Shown: one piece after another, positions 61,124-64,000 of the stretch
Position numbering within the stretch: the stretch's first letter is position 1
How the letters are laid out: each line of letters opens with the position of its first letter
DNA from: CAIYRG01 sp964494505
GTDB taxonomy: Bacteria; Pseudomonadota; Alphaproteobacteria; Micropepsales; Micropepsaceae
Direction of reading: 5' to 3'
Length of the DNA stretch: 64,000 nt
Assembly: GCA_964494505.1 (NCBI GenBank)
Contig: CAZBRO010000026.1
Span: forward strand, 1-64,000
Notes under the pieces: model-generated
The model's input: only the letters and a program-made list of their open reading frames with translations
What the model was told of the DNA's origin: nothing
The model's database searches: none
Program-made: the position numbers and the translations under genes

Positions 61124-61696
61124 ATGCTTCGCATCGCGCTCATTGCTCTGGTCTCGATGCTGGCTTCGAATGCAGCCTTCGCGCAGAGCTGGAAGGAATA
61201 CACCTATCCGCAATATTCGGTGGCGCTGTCCTTCCCCGCCGAACCCAAGGTGGAGACGATCTCGTACCGGACGGCGGAGGGCGCGTCCGCCGAAGCCCGC
61301 GTCTATTCGGTGACGCATGACAACGCCGCCTTACGCATGACCATCGTCGATTTGTCGGACATGCAGACCGAGGAAAAGACGGTGATCGATCATGCCATCG
61401 AGACGCTGAGCGAAGAGGGCGAGGTGAAGCTCGACATTCCGCACCGCGTCGGGCGCGTCTATGGCCGCCAATTGAGCATCGCCGGGAAGGACGGCAGCCA
61501 TTCCTCCATCGCGCTGTTCTATTTCCAGAAGCGGCTCTATCAGATCGAGGGTGTGTCCGGGGCGCATGGCGAGGACGCCACTGCCGAGGCCATCCGTTTC
61601 CAACAATCGCTGAACTTCACGCGCGGAGTGGCGAACCGGACGCTGCTCGAGCCGGTGTTCCAGGTGTTCGGCCGCGCCTTCGGCGGAAGCAACTGA
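61124..61696 (+). CDS. Small exported protein, related to gene 59804-60322
   Basis: A 190-residue exported protein, paralog of 59804-60322. Signal peptide ends AAFAQ; SWKEYTYPQYSVALSFPAEP, VETISYRTAEGASAEARVYS and EEKTVIDHAIETLSEEGEVK match block by block. It has ~20 extra C-terminal residues (RTLLEPVFQVFGRAFGG). Its start lies 8 bases after the methyltransferase stop; GAGGG precedes the ATG at 61124, while an overlapping GTG at 61112 is possible. Probably in one operon with the methyltransferase. Confidence 0.72.
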   Translation: MLRIALIALVSMLASNAAFAQSWKEYTYPQYSVALSFPAEPKVETISYRTAEGASAEARVYSVTHDNAALRMTIVDLSDMQTEEKTVIDHAIETLSEEGEVKLDIPHRVGRVYGRQLSIAGKDGSHSSIALFYFQKRLYQIEGVSGAHGEDATAEAIRFQQSLNFTRGVANRTLLEPVFQVFGRAFGGSN

Positions 61697-61757
61697 TTGT
61701 CATCGCGTTAATCCATCGGTCCCCATCAACCATTGCACACAGCAAGAGCAGGCACAC

Positions 61758-63257
61758 ATGTTCGGCACGCCGAAAAGCGGGCTAGTCCCCAACACGTTCG
61801 AGTTCGAAAACCAGCCGCTGATCACGGCCAACGGCTTCCGCGAATATGATGCGCGCTGGCTGTTCGAGAAAGAGATCAACCTCGTCGGCATGCAGGCGCT
61901 GGGCCTGGCGCTCGGCACCTATTTTCACGAGCGCGGGATCGTGCCCAAAGTGGTGGTGGGCCACGATTTCCGCTCCTATTCGCTCTCCATCAAGCAGGCG
62001 CTGACGATCGGACTGATGAGCGCGGGCTGTCAGGTTCACGACATCGGGCTGGCGTTGTCGCCGGTCGCCTATTTCGCGCAGTTTGCGCTCGATGCTGCCG
62101 CCGTCGCCATGGTGACCGCGAGCCACAACGAGAACGGTTGGACCGGGGTGAAGATGGGGGCCGAACGGCCGCTGACTTTCGGGCCCGACGAGATGAACCG
62201 GCTGAAGGAGATCGTGCTTCAGGGCGAGGGGCGCCCGCGTTCCGGCGGCTCCTACACCCGCGTCGAGGACATGCGCGAGACCTATCTCAAGGCGGTGACC
62301 GAAGGACATCGCCTGTCGCGGCCCATCCGGGTTGTGGCGGCCTGCGGCAACGGCACGGCCGGAGCGTTCGCGCCCGAGGCGCTGAAGCGTATCGGCGCGG
62401 ATGTGGTGCCGATGGATGTCGAACTCGACTGGAATTTCCCCAAATACAACCCCAACCCCGAAGACCTGCAGATGCTGCATGCGATGGGGGAGGCGGTGCA
62501 TGAATCGGGGGCGGAAATCGCGCTCGGTTTCGACGGCGACGGCGACCGCTGCGGCGTGGTGGGCGACGACGGGCATGAGATTTTCGCGGACAAGGTGGGT
62601 GTGCTGATCGCGCGCGATCTCTCCTCGCGCATCCATGGAGCGAAATTCGTGGTCGATGTGAAATCGACGGGCATCTACGAAATCGATCCGGTGCTGAAGG
62701 CGAACGGCGTCGTCACCGATTATTGGAAGACGGGGCATTCCTACATCAAGCGCCGGACATCGGAGCTGAAAGCGGTCGCGGGATTTGAAAAGAGCGGGCA
62801 TTACTTTTTCAATCCGCCGATCGGGCGCGGCTATGATGATTCCGTGGTGGCGGGGATCGCGGTCCTGGAAATGCTGGACCGCGCGGGCGGCGCCAAGATT
62901 TCGGAATTGGTGAACGGCCTCCCCAAGACGTGGGGCTCGCCGACCATGGCGCCCTTCTGTCCCGACGAGCGCAAATACGACGTGGTGGAATCGGTGACCA
63001 AGGATTATGCGCGCATGTTCGAGCGCGGCGAGACGATCCTGGGCCAGAAGATCGTCCGGCTGGTCACGGTCAACGGCGTGCGCGTCACGCTGGAGGACGG
63101 CACCTGGGGTCTGGTGCGCGCGTCATCGAACAAGCCCTCGCTCGTGGTGGTGTGCGAAAGTCCGGTGTCGGATAAGCAGATGCGCGCGATGTTCCACGAC
63201 ATCGACACGCGGCTGTCGAAATATCCCGAAGTCGGGGAGTACGATCAGAAGATTTAG
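61758..63257 (+). CDS. manB: Phosphomannomutase/phosphoglucomutase
   Basis: A 499-residue alpha-D-phosphohexomutase that interconverts mannose (or glucose) 6- and 1-phosphate for sugar-nucleotide and surface-glycan synthesis. Catalytic phosphoserine Ser122 lies in TASHNENGWTGVKMG; Mg2+ loop FDGDGDR at 258-264; sugar-binding loop EKSGHYFF with Glu-Lys-Ser-Gly-His; RASSNKPSLVVVCES binds phosphate at the C-terminus. All four domains appear complete. AGGCACAC precedes the ATG. It lies downstream of the TylF-like gene group on the same strand. Confidence 0.9.
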   Translation: MFGTPKSGLVPNTFEFENQPLITANGFREYDARWLFEKEINLVGMQALGLALGTYFHERGIVPKVVVGHDFRSYSLSIKQALTIGLMSAGCQVHDIGLALSPVAYFAQFALDAAAVAMVTASHNENGWTGVKMGAERPLTFGPDEMNRLKEIVLQGEGRPRSGGSYTRVEDMRETYLKAVTEGHRLSRPIRVVAACGNGTAGAFAPEALKRIGADVVPMDVELDWNFPKYNPNPEDLQMLHAMGEAVHESGAEIALGFDGDGDRCGVVGDDGHEIFADKVGVLIARDLSSRIHGAKFVVDVKSTGIYEIDPVLKANGVVTDYWKTGHSYIKRRTSELKAVAGFEKSGHYFFNPPIGRGYDDSVVAGIAVLEMLDRAGGAKISELVNGLPKTWGSPTMAPFCPDERKYDVVESVTKDYARMFERGETILGQKIVRLVTVNGVRVTLEDGTWGLVRASSNKPSLVVVCESPVSDKQMRAMFHDIDTRLSKYPEVGEYDQKI

Positions 63258-63260
63258 CGG

Positions 63261-63350
63261 CCCCTCACCCTTCGATGCGCTCAGGGTGAGGAATTATTTA
63301 AGTACCCTCATGCTGAGCCTGTCGAAGCATGAGACTGCCGAAGCATGAGA
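63261..63350. repeat. Extragenic palindrome pair, type B copy 3
   Basis: Units CCCTCACCCTTCGATGCGCT (ending CAGGGTGAGG) and CCCTCATGCTGAGCCTGTCG (ending AAGCATGAG) around ATTATTTAAG, plus a third partial repeat GCCGAAGCATGAG. Same paired design as 37813-37880 and 38941-39008. Confidence 0.8.
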
Positions 63351-63383
63351 CTGCAGCCAAAATTCCAGCGTGAGGATTTACAC

Positions 63384-63797
63384 ATGACCAACATGCCGAT
63401 CACCGGCGGGTGTTTGTGCCGGAAAGTGCGCTACACGATCACGGCCGAGCCGATCGCGACGCGCGTCTGCTGGTGCCGCGATTGCCAATATTGGGGCGCG
63501 GGCAATGCCACGGTGAACGTGGTCTTTCCGAGCGCACAGGTGGCGGTGGAGGGCGAGCTTGCCGATTATCAAAGCCTCGCGGCCAGCGGCAATGTCATGC
63601 ATCGGCGCTTCTGTCCCCATTGCGGTACGGCGGTCTTCAGCGGCGCCGAGGTCAGGCCGCATGTCACTATCGTGCGCGCCGGGACACTCGATGATCCGGG
63701 CGTCGCGAAACCGGGCATGACGATATGGACGTCGAGCGCGCCGAGCTGGGCGTGCATCGACGATTCGATTCCGTCCGTGCCGAAACAGCCCGCGTAA
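63384..63797 (+). CDS. GFA family protein (glutathione-dependent formaldehyde-activating-like)
   Basis: A 137-residue cytoplasmic zinc protein of the GFA/CENP-V family. Zinc-binding cysteines: GGCLCRKVRY, then CWCRDCQYWG, and RFCPHCGTAVF. The rest (VRPHVTIVRAGTLDDPG, WTSSAPSWACIDDSI) matches the family. GAGGA precedes the ATG at 63384. Despite the family name, formaldehyde activity is proven for few members, so the role is open. Confidence 0.85.
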   Translation: MTNMPITGGCLCRKVRYTITAEPIATRVCWCRDCQYWGAGNATVNVVFPSAQVAVEGELADYQSLAASGNVMHRRFCPHCGTAVFSGAEVRPHVTIVRAGTLDDPGVAKPGMTIWTSSAPSWACIDDSIPSVPKQPA

Positions 63798-63799
63798 GT

Positions 63800-64000
63800 T
63801 CAGGCGGCGCTGCCGTCCGCACGCGGATCGATGGTGGTATTGCGCTTGAACCGGCCCGTCAGACGAACGCGGAAGAGCCAGTAGATCATCAAGACCAAGG
63901 GCGCGAACACCGGCACGAAGAGTATCGGCGAATCCTGCAGGAACGCGGGCAACACCTGCTGCTGGCCCAGGAAGAAAGACGCCGCCGCGATGAAGAGCGC
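63800..64000 (-). CDS. Membrane protein, C-terminal part (5' end outside window)
   Basis: The last ~66 residues of a gene that starts beyond the right edge. Read on the minus strand: ALFIAAASFFLGQQQVLPAF, then a hydrophobic helix LFVPVFAPLVLMIYWLFRVR and a basic/acidic tail LTGRFKRNTTIDPRADGSAA before TGA. It is an integral membrane protein with a cytoplasmic tail; too little is present to name it. Confidence 0.55.
   Translation of the reverse strand, partial: ALFIAAASFFLGQQQVLPAFLQDSPILFVPVFAPLVLMIYWLFRVRLTGRFKRNTTIDPRADGSAA

Overview
The window is high-GC DNA (by eye roughly 60-65% G+C) with Shine-Dalgarno sites, c-type cytochromes, a TonB receptor, a urea transporter with a hybrid kinase, and extragenic palindromes of types common in Alphaproteobacteria. 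I read it as an alphaproteobacterial chromosome segment, perhaps near Rhizomicrobium/Micropepsaceae (weak guess). I see no tRNA, rRNA, CRISPR array, phage or complete insertion sequence.

Layout. 1-5.9 kb: nitrogen sensing and uptake (5' part of urtA, a beta-barrel protein, an NCS1 permease fused to a hybrid histidine kinase, a LuxR-type response regulator). 6-27 kb: a long run of exported proteins, namely cytochromes c, a streptogramin-lyase-like haem protein, an endostatin-like secreted protein, metallo-beta-lactamase-fold, Kelch and GlcG/HbpS proteins, a large TonB receptor, and seven members of one uncharacterised secreted family, called family X here. 27-36 kb: an oligopeptide ABC operon, another binding protein and AsmA. 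36-42.6 kb: an iron-type binding protein behind a Fur-like box, a nuclease gene broken by an in-frame TGA, a dihaem cytochrome and an iron-type permease operon. 42.7-46.5 kb: two large inverted repeats, a Tat-exported MmgE/PrpD protein, an orphan VapB antitoxin, and a glutamine-synthetase-family gene behind a sigma-54-type promoter. 46.6-52.1 kb: a second exported-protein cluster (DUF6152, two tandem cytochromes, two more family X proteins, a metallo-hydrolase). 52-64 kb: mostly housekeeping (pepN, a divergent P-II, CopC-like, cobA, a TylF-like methyltransferase, phosphomannomutase, GFA protein).

The most notable signal is family X: nine paralogous secreted proteins (10258-11028, 11167-12033, 12177-13118, 16091-17068, 18508-19221, 24743-25744, 26016-26780, 49400-50302, 50317-51165). 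They share a G/A-H-W/Y-E-G-(G)-D/N-T-L/M-V core, a downstream P-H-S/T block, two cysteines in fixed places and, in six of the nine, a C-terminal D-F tail. They sit with small DUF6152 proteins (three copies), dihaem cytochromes and metallo-hydrolases, with almost no cytoplasmic enzymes or regulators among them. This suggests an uncharacterised periplasmic system. Its chemistry cannot be read from sequence alone.
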